A stretch of 64,000 bases of DNA from Flavobacterium omnivorum (lineage in GTDB: Bacteria; Bacteroidota; Bacteroidia; Flavobacteriales; Flavobacteriaceae), in the NCBI RefSeq assembly GCF_900099915.1, contig NZ_FNDB01000009.1:1-64000 (forward strand), in the 5' to 3' direction. A program made the position numbers and the translations under genes. Shown here piece after piece: positions 35,364-45,173 of the stretch. The notes under the pieces are model-generated. The model saw only the letters and a program-made list of their open reading frames with translations, had not been told where the DNA came from and ran no database searches. Each line of letters begins with the position of its first letter. The stretch's first letter is position 1.

Positions 35364-36146
35364 ATGATGAATACTACTCAAAATCGCATAGAAAGAATAA
35401 AAAATAATGGATACGAATTGGATTTTGGCATTGTTTTCAACCATGCATTTGAAAATTACAAAAAAATTGCGCTTTATGGCGGTCTAGTTATTTTTGTGTT
35501 TTTTTTCCTCCTAAGTATAGTAGCATTTGGCGTAATCATTGCCATTTTTGGCAGTGCCGCCACTTTAGAATTTCTAAAGCCCGAAAACTTAAGACCAGAA
35601 GTACTTTCTTTATCTACTTTAATAATTATTTCAGCAGTGTCCGTTTTAATTGGTTCGTCGTTAAGCCCATTTACTGCTGGGTTAATAAAAATGGCTTATT
35701 GCGCTGAAAGAGACGAAGAATTTCATGTGTCAACTATGTTTGAGTTTTTTAAAGCTCCTTATTTCAAGGAACTTTTCATTGCTACATTACTCGTTTCTAT
35801 AGTGAGTTCCATCCTCTCCGTTATAATTGATTTTGCACAAATTCCAATTCTAGGCTTTGTTAATACCTTGACAGTCTCTTTGTTCACCATATTAATGATT
35901 CCGCTTATCATTTTCGGCAAATTGAAAGACGTAGAAGCTATACAAACAAGTCTGATGATTGTATCAAAACAACCACTGATCTTATTAGGTTTAATCGTTG
36001 TTGGGACTTTTGCAATAATGGTCGGATTAATAGGATGTTGTATTGGAATTTTCTTCACTTTTCCTTTTATATATTCTTTATACTACGTCATTTACAGTGA
36101 AATAATTGGATTTGAAACTGAAATTGATCAAGAAGCTACCCTATAA
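35364..36146 (+). CDS. Multi-pass membrane protein of unknown function
   Basis: The 260-residue protein has a cytoplasmic N-terminus (RIERIKNNGYELDFGIVFNHAFENYKK) and then about five or six hydrophobic helices, including GLVIFVFFFLLSIVAFGVI and a glycine/cysteine-rich GLIGCCIGIFFTFPFIYSLYY. Similar flavobacterial proteins are often wrongly named beta-carotene monooxygenase; nothing in the sequence supports that. Two adjacent ATGs (35364 and 35367) are possible starts. It follows the nitroreductase by 24 bp and may be the third gene of that operon. Confidence 0.75.
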   Translation: MMNTTQNRIERIKNNGYELDFGIVFNHAFENYKKIALYGGLVIFVFFFLLSIVAFGVIIAIFGSAATLEFLKPENLRPEVLSLSTLIIISAVSVLIGSSLSPFTAGLIKMAYCAERDEEFHVSTMFEFFKAPYFKELFIATLLVSIVSSILSVIIDFAQIPILGFVNTLTVSLFTILMIPLIIFGKLKDVEAIQTSLMIVSKQPLILLGLIVVGTFAIMVGLIGCCIGIFFTFPFIYSLYYVIYSEIIGFETEIDQEATL

Positions 36147-36224
36147 CTACAAATTATTTTTGAATAAAAACCATCATAGAAATAGCAATCTGTTTTGGTT
36201 TTTCTTTTAAAATAAATTACTAAA

Positions 36225-36255
36225 TTGACAGCCAAAATAGCCCCAACTAATTTAG
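36225..36255 (+). promoter_or_regulatory. Candidate promoter of the hybrid kinase gene
   Basis: TTG, 20 bp, then TAATTTAG, one base off the -7 consensus; 25 bp before the ATG. Confidence 0.35.
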
Positions 36256-36280
36256 TTTTTAACCTAAGCCAATACAATCT

Positions 36281-39200
36281 ATGGTACTCTACTATAGCCA
36301 ATTATATACTTCTCCCCTTGAAATTATTTTCTTGGGAATCTCTAATTCACTGGCTATTAATGTGCTATTTAGTATAGTCGTTCTTATTTTAATCCTTTTT
36401 CTTATTTATAAAATTTTCAAAATAAGAAATGGACTAAAAAGTAATTTACTCGAAAAAAGTGCCAAAGCCATTACAAAGAAAAAGGAATATCAAATTTATC
36501 TTTTCTTTTTAGGAATTATACTACCTATTATAGAAATTACATTTGAATTTTTAAATATTAGATCTAAAAGCTTGCTAGTAGTCAACTGCAGTATTGGGTT
36601 TGCCTTATTGGTCTTGTACTTTATCAGCACCAAATCTGCGCTAATATTCAGAAATATTCAAAAAATTTTTACTGTTTGCTTTCTACTCTACTTTAGCTCA
36701 ATTTGTAGAAATTTAATAGTAACTCCCGCAGATCTTATTCCTATCGTAGCTTTCGCAGTAACGTTATTTTTTTCATACATCGTCCTCAAATCTTTAAAAC
36801 TGTACTGGGGGTTTGTATTGGCGGTCATTGCCTATTTTGTTGTTATTTATGTTTTTGAATTAGTTCCCTTTAAAACAATTTTAGTATTATTTATCAACTC
36901 TGCCATAATAGTAATTATAAATTACATTCGCTTCATACTATGGATAAACCGCAATAATGTAACTAAGTTTAACAATCAAATTATCAACAAAGGAAATTCT
37001 CTGATTCTAGCAACAAATAAAAAAGGAGAAATTGTTTTTTGTAGTGAAAATGTAGAAAGTATTTTAGGGTATACTGTAGCTGAAGTAATGGGATTGGGTT
37101 ACTGGAAAGTAACCGAAGATACTGAATTCTATAGGGAAGACTATGACACTAAGTTTAAAGTTGATAGAATTTTCACCCGAAAAGTTAAATGTAAGAATGG
37201 AGATTATAAGCACATTCAGTGGAATGACAAGAAATTTTCTGATGATTTAATTATTGGCATCGGTCAAGATGTAACTAGTGAAATCAATTTACAAAATCAA
37301 TATAAAAATTTAATTCAAAACGCAACTGATCTTATTTTTGAAGTAGATAACCTAGGCCACTTCATCTTTGTAAATGAATTTACTATTAAAACTTTAGGAT
37401 ACTATCCAAAAGAACTATTATCCCGACATTATTTAGATTTCATACGTGAAGATTACGGCATTAAAATCAAGAGCTTTTATCAGAATTTGTTAGAAAATGA
37501 GCAAGACTTCCCTACGATTGAATTTCCATTATTAAAGAAGAATGGCGAAGAATTATGGGTATCGCAAAAAGTAATTATCAATCGAAATGATACTGGAAAA
37601 CTAGTAGGATATTCTGGGATTGCAAGAGATATTACTAAATTAAAAAATATCGAATTTGAAAATAAAATTCGTCAGAAAAAAATAGAAGATTACAACAGAA
37701 CTATTAAAAAGCTATCCACGACCAACTTTAGTAGTTATAAAAATCTGGAGAATAGCATAATGCAAATCATTGAAGCTGCTGCAAAAGCTAATAAATGCAG
37801 TCGCGTTAGTTATTGGAATTATACAGAAGAGCTTATTACTTGTGAAAATTTATACGAATTAGAAACCAATACCTACAGCAAAGGATATGTTATTGAAAAG
37901 GAAAATTATCCTATTTACTTTGAATCTATAAAAAGCAAAAAACAAATTAGCGCACCAGATGTTTTAAAAAAATGGGAATTATCCGAGTTCAAAGAAAATT
38001 ATTTTTTAAAATATGATATTAAATCACAACTTGATATCCCTGTTTTTATCAATGGGGAATTAACAGGAACAATCAGCTTTGAAACGGCAAAAAATAAAAG
38101 GAAGTGGGATAATGACGATATTATTTTTGCCAGAACGATATCTGACATTCTTTCATTGACTATAATATCACATAGCAGATATGAGGCTGAAATAAAATTA
38201 GAGTATAAGAGCGAACTTTTATCATCCATGGCACTTTGCACGGAGAAATTTTTGAACAGCAATGACATCAATGCTATTTTCTCCGATGTCCTGGTAATTA
38301 TGGGAAAAGCGACTAAATCCCATCGAGCTTATTATTTTGAAAATGATGTAAATACTGATTTAATTAGTCAAAAATACCGGTGGATTATTCACAACCTAAA
38401 ACTATCTGAAAATAATGTTAAGCTGCAGAATTTACCACATGATTATTTTGAAGAGCTGATAACTCCCCTTTTAAATAATAAAATATATACAGCCTTAATT
38501 CCTAAAATTGAAAATATTTCTTTAAGAAATAAACTAATTAATATTGACGTTGTGTCTTTGATCCTTTTTCCAATATTTGTAAGAAATAAATTCCATGGTT
38601 TCTTAGGATTTGATGACACCCATCAAGAACGACTATGGTCAGAGGATGAAGTCAATATTTTACAAACATTAGCCAGTAACATTGCATCTTCAATTGAGCG
38701 TATTGCAAACGAGACCGCAATTAATGAAAGTGAAGAAAAATTTCGCTTATTAGCTAATAATATTCCTGGAACCGTTTATCTCTCTAATTATGATAAAAAT
38801 AACACCAAAATATACATTAATGATGAAATTGAAAAACTAACAGGTTATCCTAAATCAAGTTTTATCAATAATGAATTATCATTTATTGACTTGATTCATC
38901 CAGATGATAAAAAACGGACCATTACAGCACAAAAAAATGCCATAGAAAATAAAAGAGCCATTCACTTAATGTACCGAATCATACATAAAGACAACCATGT
39001 AGTTTGGGTAGAGGAATTTGGTGATACCATTTATAAAGATGGAAAAATTGCATTTATTGAAGGTATTTTTATTGATATTACGGAGCGAAAAAAAACCGAA
39101 ACCGCCATGCAACAAAAGGAATTAGCAGAAGCCGCCAACAAAGCTAAATCTGAATTCCTAGCTAACATGAGTCATGAAATTAGAACGCCATTAAATGGAA

Positions 39201-40291
39201 TTATTGGGTTCACCGATTTATTAATGAAGACTAATCTTGGAGTTACACAGGAGAAATACATGACCACTATCAGTCAATCCGCCCATTCCCTATTAGACAT
39301 TATAAATGACATTCTTGATTTTTCAAAAATTGAAGCCGGTAAACTAGATTTGTACATTGAAAAATATGATATTCATGAATTGCTAAAACCTGTAATTGAT
39401 TTAATTTTATACGAATCCAATCAAAAAAAATTAAATTTAGAACTTCGTATTGCATCCGATATCCCTAAATATTTTTGGTTAGACAGCGTGAGATTAAAAC
39501 AAATTTTAATCAATTTGTTAGCTAATGCTGTAAAATTCACCTTAAAAGGTGGTATAAAATTAGAAGTTTCTTTAATCAAGGAATTAGATAATTTAGAAAA
39601 TATAATTCGATTTGCAGTAATCGATACCGGCATTGGAATATTAGAAGAAAATAAGAAGAAAATATTTCAGGCCTTTTCGCAAGAGGACAGCTCGACCACA
39701 AGAAAATTTGGTGGTACAGGATTGGGTTTAACAATTTCGAATCAGTTGTTGGGCTTGATGGATAGTCATTTACAATTAGAGAGTACTGTAAATAAAGGAA
39801 GTACTTTCTATTTTGACTTAAAATTAAAAACTAGTAATGAAGCACCAGAAAGTGTCAGTCTATTCGATACAGATTTTGATGCAATCAAAGACATCGTAGT
39901 TAGGACCAATCTCACCACTAAAAAAATTACCGTTTTAATAGTAGAGGACAACAAAGTAAATATGTTGTTACTCAAAACTATTATAAAAAACTTATCGATA
40001 CCAACTGCTATTTATCAAGTAGTAAATGGTCAAGAAGCTGTGGAGCAATTTGAAAAAATAAATCCAGATATTGTTTTTATGGACATTCAAATGCCTATAA
40101 TGAATGGCTATGAAGCCACAGAAATTATTCGGAATTTAAAATCCGGTCAAAAAGTGCCAATAATAGCCATCACTGCTGGCACAGAAAAAGAGGAAAAAGA
40201 AAAGTGTCTGAATGCAGGCATGAATGATTATATTCCAAAACCAATAATCAAAGGAATTATTGAAGATACATTTTTAAAATGGGTTCAATAA
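36281..40291 (+). CDS. Hybrid histidine kinase with PAS, GAF and receiver domains
   Basis: The 1336-residue protein has a membrane part of about six to eight helices (about 15-220). Two PAS domains follow (about 240-335, with [11 protein letters not shown], and about 345-460, with [10 protein letters not shown]...[10 protein letters not shown]), then two GAF-type domains (about 485-640 and 660-815), and a third PAS (about 825-945, with [11 protein letters not shown]). HisKA has H965 in [11 protein letters not shown]. The HATPase part (about 1070-1190) has DTGIGI and FGGTGLGL. The C-terminal receiver has acceptor Asp1268 in [15 protein letters not shown]. There is no DNA-binding part, so phosphate must pass to another protein. 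No partner regulator or Hpt gene is adjacent. The signal is unknown. Confidence 0.92.
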   Translation: MVLYYSQLYTSPLEIIFLGISNSLAINVLFSIVVLILILFLIYKIFKIRNGLKSNLLEKSAKAITKKKEYQIYLFFLGIILPIIEITFEFLNIRSKSLLVVNCSIGFALLVLYFISTKSALIFRNIQKIFTVCFLLYFSSICRNLIVTPADLIPIVAFAVTLFFSYIVLKSLKLYWGFVLAVIAYFVVIYVFELVPFKTILVLFINSAIIVIINYIRFILWINRNNVTKFNNQIINKGNSLILATNKKGEIVFCSENVESILGYTVAEVMGLGYWKVTEDTEFYREDYDTKFKVDRIFTRKVKCKNGDYKHIQWNDKKFSDDLIIGIGQDVTSEINLQNQYKNLIQNATDLIFEVDNLGHFIFVNEFTIKTLGYYPKELLSRHYLDFIREDYGIKIKSFYQNLLENEQDFPTIEFPLLKKNGEELWVSQKVIINRNDTGKLVGYSGIARDITKLKNIEFENKIRQKKIEDYNRTIKKLSTTNFSSYKNLENSIMQIIEAAAKANKCSRVSYWNYTEELITCENLYELETNTYSKGYVIEKENYPIYFESIKSKKQISAPDVLKKWELSEFKENYFLKYDIKSQLDIPVFINGELTGTISFETAKNKRKWDNDDIIFARTISDILSLTIISHSRYEAEIKLEYKSELLSSMALCTEKFLNSNDINAIFSDVLVIMGKATKSHRAYYFENDVNTDLISQKYRWIIHNLKLSENNVKLQNLPHDYFEELITPLLNNKIYTALIPKIENISLRNKLINIDVVSLILFPIFVRNKFHGFLGFDDTHQERLWSEDEVNILQTLASNIASSIERIANETAINESEEKFRLLANNIPGTVYLSNYDKNNTKIYINDEIEKLTGYPKSSFINNELSFIDLIHPDDKKRTITAQKNAIENKRAIHLMYRIIHKDNHVVWVEEFGDTIYKDGKIAFIEGIFIDITERKKTETAMQQKELAEAANKAKSEFLANMSHEIRTPLNGIIGFTDLLMKTNLGVTQEKYMTTISQSAHSLLDIINDILDFSKIEAGKLDLYIEKYDIHELLKPVIDLILYESNQKKLNLELRIASDIPKYFWLDSVRLKQILINLLANAVKFTLKGGIKLEVSLIKELDNLENIIRFAVIDTGIGILEENKKKIFQAFSQEDSSTTRKFGGTGLGLTISNQLLGLMDSHLQLESTVNKGSTFYFDLKLKTSNEAPESVSLFDTDFDAIKDIVVRTNLTTKKITVLIVEDNKVNMLLLKTIIKNLSIPTAIYQVVNGQEAVEQFEKINPDIVFMDIQMPIMNGYEATEIIRNLKSGQKVPIIAITAGTEKEEKEKCLNAGMNDYIPKPIIKGIIEDTFLKWVQ

Positions 40292-40369
40292 CCTAATCCT
40301 AGGATGATTATTTATTGTTATAAAATTTGTAATTTTATATTTTGATTTAAATCACTAAAACAATAGATT

Positions 40370-41230
40370 ATGAAATGGAGTGGCAGACGTTCAAGTGAAA
40401 ATTTTGAAGACCGAAGAGGGATGTCTTCTGGAGGAAAAACAATTGTAGGTGGTGGTATTATAGGTATAATTATCTTGTTACTAAACACTTTTGGCGGAGA
40501 AAACGTCCAGATGCTTACGCCAATATTGGAACAAATAAGTGGAGGAAATGGCGCTCCTACTGAACAAAGAGACTTAACACCAGCCGAAATTGAAGAAAGT
40601 AAATTTATAGAAGCCATATTAGTGGATACGGAGGATGTTTGGGCTAAAATATTTCAAGAGAATAATATGCAGTATGAAAGACCAAATTTAGTCTTATTCA
40701 CTGATTCTTATGTAACTGGCTGCGGTAGTGCCACATCAGCTTCTGGACCATTTTACTGCCCAGCGGACCAAAAAGTCTACATGGATTTAGCCTTTTTTGA
40801 AGAGCTCAAAACTAAGTTTGGTGCGCAGGGAGGCGATTTTGCAACAGCATACGTTATTGCTCACGAAATTGGTCATCATGTACAAACCTTGCTAGGAACT
40901 TCAACTAAAATGAGGCAAATGCAAGAAGGAAAAAGTCAGGCTGAAGCCAATAAGTTATCAGTGGCGCTGGAATTACAGGCTGATTTTTACGCAGGTGTTT
41001 GGACACATTACAATCAAAAAATGAATAACTTCCTAGAAGAAGGCGATATTGATGAAGCTTTAAGTGCAGCACACGCCGTTGGTGATGATGCGATTCAAGC
41101 TAAAATTCAAGGACACATTGTTCCGGAATCCTTTACACACGGAACTTCGGCACAACGCAAAGCGTGGTTTATGAAAGGCTATAAATCAGGAGACATCAAT
41201 CAAGGCGATACTTTTGCAGAAATAAGATAA
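40370..41230 (+). CDS. Neutral zinc metallopeptidase (YpfJ-like)
   Basis: The 286-residue protein has a single TM helix near 24-41 (TIVGGGIIGIIILLLNTFGG). The Zn-binding HEIGHH has H165, E166 and H169, preceded by GSATSASGPFYCPADQKVYMDL and followed by ALELQADFYAGVW (third ligand). This matches the family known as YpfJ / putative neutral zinc metallopeptidase. Proteolytic activity is expected but the substrate is unknown. It has its own strong terminator. Confidence 0.94.
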   Translation: MKWSGRRSSENFEDRRGMSSGGKTIVGGGIIGIIILLLNTFGGENVQMLTPILEQISGGNGAPTEQRDLTPAEIEESKFIEAILVDTEDVWAKIFQENNMQYERPNLVLFTDSYVTGCGSATSASGPFYCPADQKVYMDLAFFEELKTKFGAQGGDFATAYVIAHEIGHHVQTLLGTSTKMRQMQEGKSQAEANKLSVALELQADFYAGVWTHYNQKMNNFLEEGDIDEALSAAHAVGDDAIQAKIQGHIVPESFTHGTSAQRKAWFMKGYKSGDINQGDTFAEIR

Positions 41231-41252
41231 AGTACAATTCAATAAAAATTTA

Positions 41253-41280
41253 AAAATCGGGATAATTTCCCGATTTTTTT
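41253..41280 (+). terminator. Intrinsic terminator after the metallopeptidase gene
   Basis: Ten-bp stem AAAATCGGGA/TCCCGATTTT (41253-41262, 41268-41277) with a 5-nt loop and a run of seven T, 22 bp after the stop codon. Confidence 0.9.
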
Positions 41281-41335
41281 GTGCTTATATTTAAACAAAT
41301 CGGAGTAATCAAAAGCACATCGGAAAAATTAACAG

Positions 41336-41343
41336 TACCTTTG
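41336..41343 (+). promoter_or_regulatory. Candidate -7 promoter element of the RNA helicase gene
   Basis: TACCTTTG is a perfect TAnnTTTG and is followed by CGCCC, a context common at housekeeping promoters in this phylum. It predicts a leader of about 48 nt. No clear -33 TTTG is present. Confidence 0.55.
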
Positions 41344-41372
41344 CGCCCAATTAAAAAGTAACCTAAATAATA

Positions 41373-41391
41373 GTGTTTACTTTATAAACAC
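41373..41391 (+). promoter_or_regulatory. Leader hairpin just before the RNA helicase start
   Basis: Seven-bp stem GTGTTTA/TAAACAC with a 5-nt loop ends 5 nt before the ATG, covering the ribosome-docking region. Helicases of this kind are often cold-induced, so temperature-dependent opening is possible but only a guess. Confidence 0.4.
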
Positions 41392-41396
41392 CATTT

Positions 41397-42686
41397 ATGT
41401 CATTTAACTCATTAGGATTATCTGACGCTTTATTAAAAGCGATCAGCAAAAAAGGATACACAACCCCTTCTCCAATACAACAAAAAGCAATTAAACCTAT
41501 ATTAGAAGGGAAAGATGTTTTAGCATCCGCACAAACTGGAACTGGAAAAACAGCTGCTTTTACTTTACCCATTTTACAAATAATTTCGCAAGGTCAACAA
41601 TTAAGACAAAGACCTATTCGTGCGCTTATATTAACACCAACGAGAGAATTAGCTGCTCAAATTTTTGAAAACATTAAAGAATACAGTACGTTTTTAGATA
41701 TTCGAAGTACCGTTATTTTTGGTGGTGTCAATCAAAATCCACAAGCGGCTCAACTTAGAAACGGTGTAGATATTTTAGTAGCGACGCCCGGTCGCCTTAT
41801 TGATTTGCAAAATCAAGGTCTAGTTTCACTCGCTAAAGTAGAGATTTTAGTTTTAGATGAGGCTGATCGCATGCTCGACATGGGATTTTTAAGAGATATA
41901 GAGCGCATCTTAAAAGTGCTTCCTGCAAAAAGACAAAATTTACTATTTTCAGCAACATTTTCACAAGACATCAAGAAATTAGCGATGGGAATTTTGCACA
42001 ATCCTATTCAAGTTGAAGCAACACCTGAAAATACCACAGTAGAAGCAATCGCTCAAAAAATATATCCTGTTGCTAAAGAGAAAAAAACAGAATTAATAAT
42101 AAAACTTATTACAGAGGGTAACTGGAAACAAATATTAGTATTCACCCGCACTAAACAAGGGGCTAATAAATTATGTGAAAGCATGATCAACTCCGGTATT
42201 GTAGCAGCGGCCATTCATGGAAACAAAGGTCAAGGTGCAAGAACCAAGGCTTTAGCTGGTTTTAAAGATGGTAGCATAACCGCACTTGTTGCGACAGATA
42301 TTGCAGCACGCGGTCTAGACATTCCTTTATTACCGCACGTTATCAATTTTGAATTGCCTAATATTCCAGAAGATTATGTTCACCGCATAGGCCGAACAGG
42401 AAGAGCTGGAGCAAGCGGCGAAGCTATTTCTTTGTTTAGTCCCGATGAAACTGTTTTTTTACGTGATATTGAAAAATTAATAGGTTTAAAATTGCCTAAA
42501 GAGCAACTTGCAGGATTTGAGCCAGATCCTAACGCTTCCAAAGAACCAATCAAACAAGGACAAGGAAGACAACAACGCGATTCAACTCCGCGAAAACCAA
42601 AAACAGACACCACAAACCGCAGCAGCAATAACAGTTTTGGTCCAAGACGCCCGAGTCAAAATAATGACCGACGCTCTAATAGATAA
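41397..42686 (+). CDS. DEAD-box ATP-dependent RNA helicase
   Basis: The 429-residue protein has the Q motif ([12 protein letters not shown]), Walker A AQTGTGKT (45-52), [13 protein letters not shown] (154-157) and SAT in [10 protein letters not shown]. In the second domain it has [13 protein letters not shown] and [10 protein letters not shown]. The C-terminal tail (about 375-429) is rich in K, R, Q, N and S and probably binds RNA. This is a RhlE-type helicase of the ribosome assembly/RNA decay group. It is monocistronic, with a structured leader and a hairpin terminator. Confidence 0.96.
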   Translation: MSFNSLGLSDALLKAISKKGYTTPSPIQQKAIKPILEGKDVLASAQTGTGKTAAFTLPILQIISQGQQLRQRPIRALILTPTRELAAQIFENIKEYSTFLDIRSTVIFGGVNQNPQAAQLRNGVDILVATPGRLIDLQNQGLVSLAKVEILVLDEADRMLDMGFLRDIERILKVLPAKRQNLLFSATFSQDIKKLAMGILHNPIQVEATPENTTVEAIAQKIYPVAKEKKTELIIKLITEGNWKQILVFTRTKQGANKLCESMINSGIVAAAIHGNKGQGARTKALAGFKDGSITALVATDIAARGLDIPLLPHVINFELPNIPEDYVHRIGRTGRAGASGEAISLFSPDETVFLRDIEKLIGLKLPKEQLAGFEPDPNASKEPIKQGQGRQQRDSTPRKPKTDTTNRSSNNSFGPRRPSQNNDRRSNR

Positions 42687-42759
42687 TTAATTTTTATTGT
42701 TTTTTAGGAGCAGAACGAGTTCGTTTTTTTATAACGTATTTCCCGCTATACATTACAAC

Positions 42760-42797
42760 CCTTCTTAGGGCTGAACACCAGCTTTAAGAAGGTTTTT
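42760..42797 (+). terminator. Terminator of the RNA helicase gene
   Basis: Outer stem CCTTCTTA/TAAGAAGG (42760-42767, 42785-42792), inner GCTG/CAGC pairing, and five T after it, 74 bp after the stop codon. Confidence 0.75.
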
Positions 42798-43076
42798 CAT
42801 TTCAAACGTAGTTCACTGAACTCCAATTAAAATAAAAGCTAAGTGAAGTAATCGGGGCTATTGAGAGCGTTTATACTTTCATAATACAATTTTGTAAATT
42901 CATTTAACAAATCTAGAATTGCCAGATTATTTGTAAGAAAAAAACCTTATATTTGAAATAAATGTATGACCATCATCATATATATCTATACTAAATTGAG
43001 TGGCTTTGTATGATTTCGTCAGACATATAACCTAGTTATAGGCAAGTTTAAACGAATGGTAAAAATAACAACTCCA
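42798..43076. other. Upstream region of the orphan secreted gene
   Basis: It contains TTTG (42930-42933) and TATATTTG (42948-42955), promoter-like but only 14 bp apart. It also contains the left copy of the inverted TTATAGGCA at 43036-43044. Confidence 0.4.
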
Positions 43077-43711
43077 ATGAATAAATATTTTTTACTTTTT
43101 CTTTGTTTAATAGCAAATTCTAGTTTTGTTCAATCTCAAGAAAAGTTAATAAATCAACAACAAGATTCTATTAATTTTAATGACAAAATTTATAAGACCA
43201 TTTATCAAATTAAATTATCGAGTTCTCCTCTAACAATAGAGCTTATTGAAAAATTAGATGATGATTTTTTTGGTACTGTAAACATTGTGATTGACAGAGA
43301 TTTTGAAAACAAGAGTGAACTTTTTGTAGGTAAAATGCAGATTGAAAAATCAAAAGTTGAAAAGCTAATTTCTGAATTCAAAAAGATTGCGCTCGAAAAT
43401 GTTAAAAATTGTACCGAAAATAATGATTGTCTAATGGGGCTTGACGGTGTTCACACAGAGTTTAATATTAAATCTATTAATGTAATTAAAGAATATAGTT
43501 TTTGGGAATTAACCCCCAATCAAAAAAATGAAGAAGACACACCTGAAAACCGAAAAAAAGCACAAAAAGTATTAGATTTTTTGGACAAGGAACTTAATCT
43601 AAAAGTAAAGTATCGTGAATTGCTACAAAAACTACCGAAAGGCAGATATAGTTATTGGATTGGAAATGGAGATGCTAGTTTTACAAAAAAATAAATAAAA
43701 CCTGCCTATAA
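43036..43711. repeat. Inverted 9-bp repeat TTATAGGCA bracketing an orphan gene
   Basis: TTATAGGCA at 43036-43044 and its complement TGCCTATAA at 43703-43711 frame the orphan gene, 33 bp before its start and 9 bp after its stop. The same motif near isolated genes is something I recall from other Bacteroidota. It may mark a mobile, cassette-like unit. Confidence 0.5.
43077..43694 (+). CDS. Orphan secreted protein of unknown function
   Basis: From ATG 43077 the protein has 205 residues with a clear signal peptide (MNKYFLLFLCLIANSSFVQSQ); a frame-matched ATG at 43056 would put seven residues ahead of it. The mature part is charged and mixed alpha/beta, with IYKTIYQIKLSSSPLTIELI, a Cys pair in NVKNCTENNDC and a lysine-rich C-terminus ending YWIGNGDASFTKK. 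No known domain is recognised. It lies alone between an RNA helicase gene and a mobile-element remnant and is flanked by an inverted repeat, so it may be acquired. Confidence 0.7.
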   Translation: MNKYFLLFLCLIANSSFVQSQEKLINQQQDSINFNDKIYKTIYQIKLSSSPLTIELIEKLDDDFFGTVNIVIDRDFENKSELFVGKMQIEKSKVEKLISEFKKIALENVKNCTENNDCLMGLDGVHTEFNIKSINVIKEYSFWELTPNQKNEEDTPENRKKAQKVLDFLDKELNLKVKYRELLQKLPKGRYSYWIGNGDASFTKK

Positions 43712-43800
43712 TCGAGTAGACGGCTCCGCCAGAAACTGACAGAGTGCGCCTCTCACACGACCGTACGTGCGGGTCTCGTATACGGCGGTTCGCAAAGTGA
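43712..43800 (-). mobile_element. 3' end of a group II intron (domain V/VI remnant)
   Basis: On the minus strand CCGCCGTATACGAGACCCG followed by CACGTACGGTCGTGTGAGAGG folds as a domain V-type hairpin with GTGAGAGG after it. Then comes CTCTGTCAGTTTCTGG... and CTACTCGATTAT, the usual intron 3' terminus. The intron end lies at about 43710, abutting the TGCCTATAA repeat. The 5' part (domains I-III) is missing. Confidence 0.8.
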
Positions 43801-43890
43801 TGGGTTCAGTTCCATGTAAATCTCCAACATTGATTGATAGCCTTTCTTCTTAAGTCGCAGTAGGGTAATTGTAGTGGTTAGAATCGGACT
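43753..43890 (-). pseudogene. C-terminal fragment of a group II intron reverse transcriptase/maturase
   Basis: Forty-five codons ending at TGA 43753-43755 read TTTITLLRLKKKGYQSMLEI, then YMELNPSLCEPPYTRP and ARTVV. This is the typical last part of bacterial group II intron-encoded proteins, which end inside domain IV/V as here. An in-frame stop (43891-43893) lies just upstream, so everything before this point (palm, thumb, maturase) is deleted or decayed. It cannot be functional. Confidence 0.85.
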
Positions 43891-44318
43891 TTACTCAATA
43901 TTTATTTAAATTTTGGTTTTCGTGATGTGCTTCGCAGTTGAGCGATTCGCTAGCCTCCTTTTCTAGTTCTGCTCCAAGCATAGGGGTGGTCTTTATCGAT
44001 CCCTAATCGCATTAGGTTTTTCCTATTGCGCTCGGGCTTTTTCCAGCCCCGATAGCGCGGATTTGCAATCCGTGCCCGCTAAATAAAGTCTGCGATTTTG
44101 ATTATGTATTTTTCATTCGCCGACTGACCTTAAAATTCAAATATTTGAAAAACAAAATCGGTTAAAAACCGAAAGTCACTTCATACAAATCGGAGACTTT
44201 GTGGAACGTTGTAATTAATATCTGAAATCAAAAATCTGAAATCGGCTCCTCTTTATACTGAAAACTGTTGTTTCCAAATACAACAATAATTTAAAGCATG
44301 ACTTTACAAATTAGTATG
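43891..44318. other. Decayed accessory sequence between the intron remnant and truC
   Basis: No intact gene. It holds the hairpin cluster above, a further TCGGTT/AACCGA mini-hairpin near 44160 and short ATCTGAAATC repeats near 44220. The same ATCTGAAATC-type repeat recurs at about 45160. Confidence 0.5.
44002..44075. repeat. Cluster of three small hairpins (REP/BIME-like)
   Basis: Three successive stem-loops: CCTAAT/ATTAGG (44002-44016), GGGCT/AGCCC (44034-44049) and GCGCGGATT/AATCCGTGC (44055-44075, one G-T pair). The region is richer in GC than its surroundings. From memory the GCGGATTTGCAATCCG core is widespread near mobile elements in Bacteroidota. Confidence 0.6.
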
Positions 44319-45017
44319 CTATTCATAGGTATTCAAATCCAGATTAAGAATAGTACCTACTCTGCTAAACTCTTCATTAATCTTTGCATTCAAAATAAGT
44401 GGTTCATTTGTTATGGGGTGATTAAAAATTAACTGATGTGCATGAAGCATCATTCCTTTCATTTCAAAATGCTCCAACCATAATTTATTTTGTTTGTTAC
44501 AACCATGTGGCCGACTTCCTAAAATAGGATGAAAAATATGTTTGAAATGTTTTCGTAATTGATGCATCCGTCCAGTTTCAGGAATCGCTTCTACCAAACA
44601 ATATCGTGAGGTTGGTTTGTTGTTAAATGCTAACTCAATTTCGGTAGTTTGCAATCGATGAAAGTAAGTTATTGCATTTTGTATAATGCCATCATCATTG
44701 GTTAAATCATAATCAATCGTTAGTTCTTCGGGTGACCAACCACGTAAAATGGCTAAATATTTTTTTTCGACTTCACGTGTGGCAAAGCGATCATTCATAA
44801 TTTTTAAAACTTCCTTATCCAACGCAAATAACAAGACACCAGATGTTTTGCGATCTAACCGATGAACAGGATAAACGTGTTGCCCTCCTATCTGATTTCT
44901 CAATTCTTGAATCGCATAAACTTTTGCATCACGCGCGTAAAATGATTTGTGGACTAACAATCCACTTGGTTTATTAATTGCAATAATATATTCGTCTTGG
45001 TACAGAATTTCTAACAT
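44319..45017 (-). CDS. truC: tRNA pseudouridine(65) synthase TruC-like
   Basis: The 232-residue RluA-superfamily enzyme has MLEILYQDEYIIAINKPSGL, LVHKS, the catalytic Asp55 in VHRLDRKTSGVLLFAL, KKYLAILRGW and the late RMHQLRKHF...HPILGSRPHG. The start and the LLVHKS segment match E. coli TruC more closely than RluA/C/D, so U65 of tRNA is the likely target. No S4 domain is present. It is separated from yifB by a terminator. Confidence 0.85.
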   Translation of the reverse strand: MLEILYQDEYIIAINKPSGLLVHKSFYARDAKVYAIQELRNQIGGQHVYPVHRLDRKTSGVLLFALDKEVLKIMNDRFATREVEKKYLAILRGWSPEELTIDYDLTNDDGIIQNAITYFHRLQTTEIELAFNNKPTSRYCLVEAIPETGRMHQLRKHFKHIFHPILGSRPHGCNKQNKLWLEHFEMKGMMLHAHQLIFNHPITNEPLILNAKINEEFSRVGTILNLDLNTYE

Positions 45018-45030
45018 TTGGCAAAAATAA

Positions 45031-45054
45031 AAGAGATTTCTCTCGAAATCTCTT
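45031..45054 (-). terminator. Terminator after yifB
   Basis: Nine-bp stem AAGAGATTT/AAATCTCTT with a 6-nt loop. On the minus strand it is followed by TTATTTTT. It lies between the yifB stop and the truC start. Confidence 0.75.
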
Positions 45055-45173
45055 TTTTGACTTATTTATTTATATACTTTTCTTTTTTCCTCGTTAGCGC
45101 GAGCGTATTCTCAATTTTGCAGAAGTGAAACATCTAAAATCAAAAATCGTTAATCAAAAATCTGAAATCAATT

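Noticed and set aside
35364..36146. Beta-carotene monooxygenase
   Set aside because: This name is used for similar proteins, but the sequence is a multi-helix membrane protein without the histidine ligands of carotenoid oxygenases.
42930..42955. Promoter TTTG/TATATTTG before the orphan gene
   Set aside because: The elements match, but the 14-bp spacer is too short for the known promoter class, so I do not list it as a feature of its own.
43036..43711. Integron gene cassette with attC
   Set aside because: The flanking motif is a short inverted repeat; no attC-like double-site hairpin of 50-150 bp and no integrase were seen.
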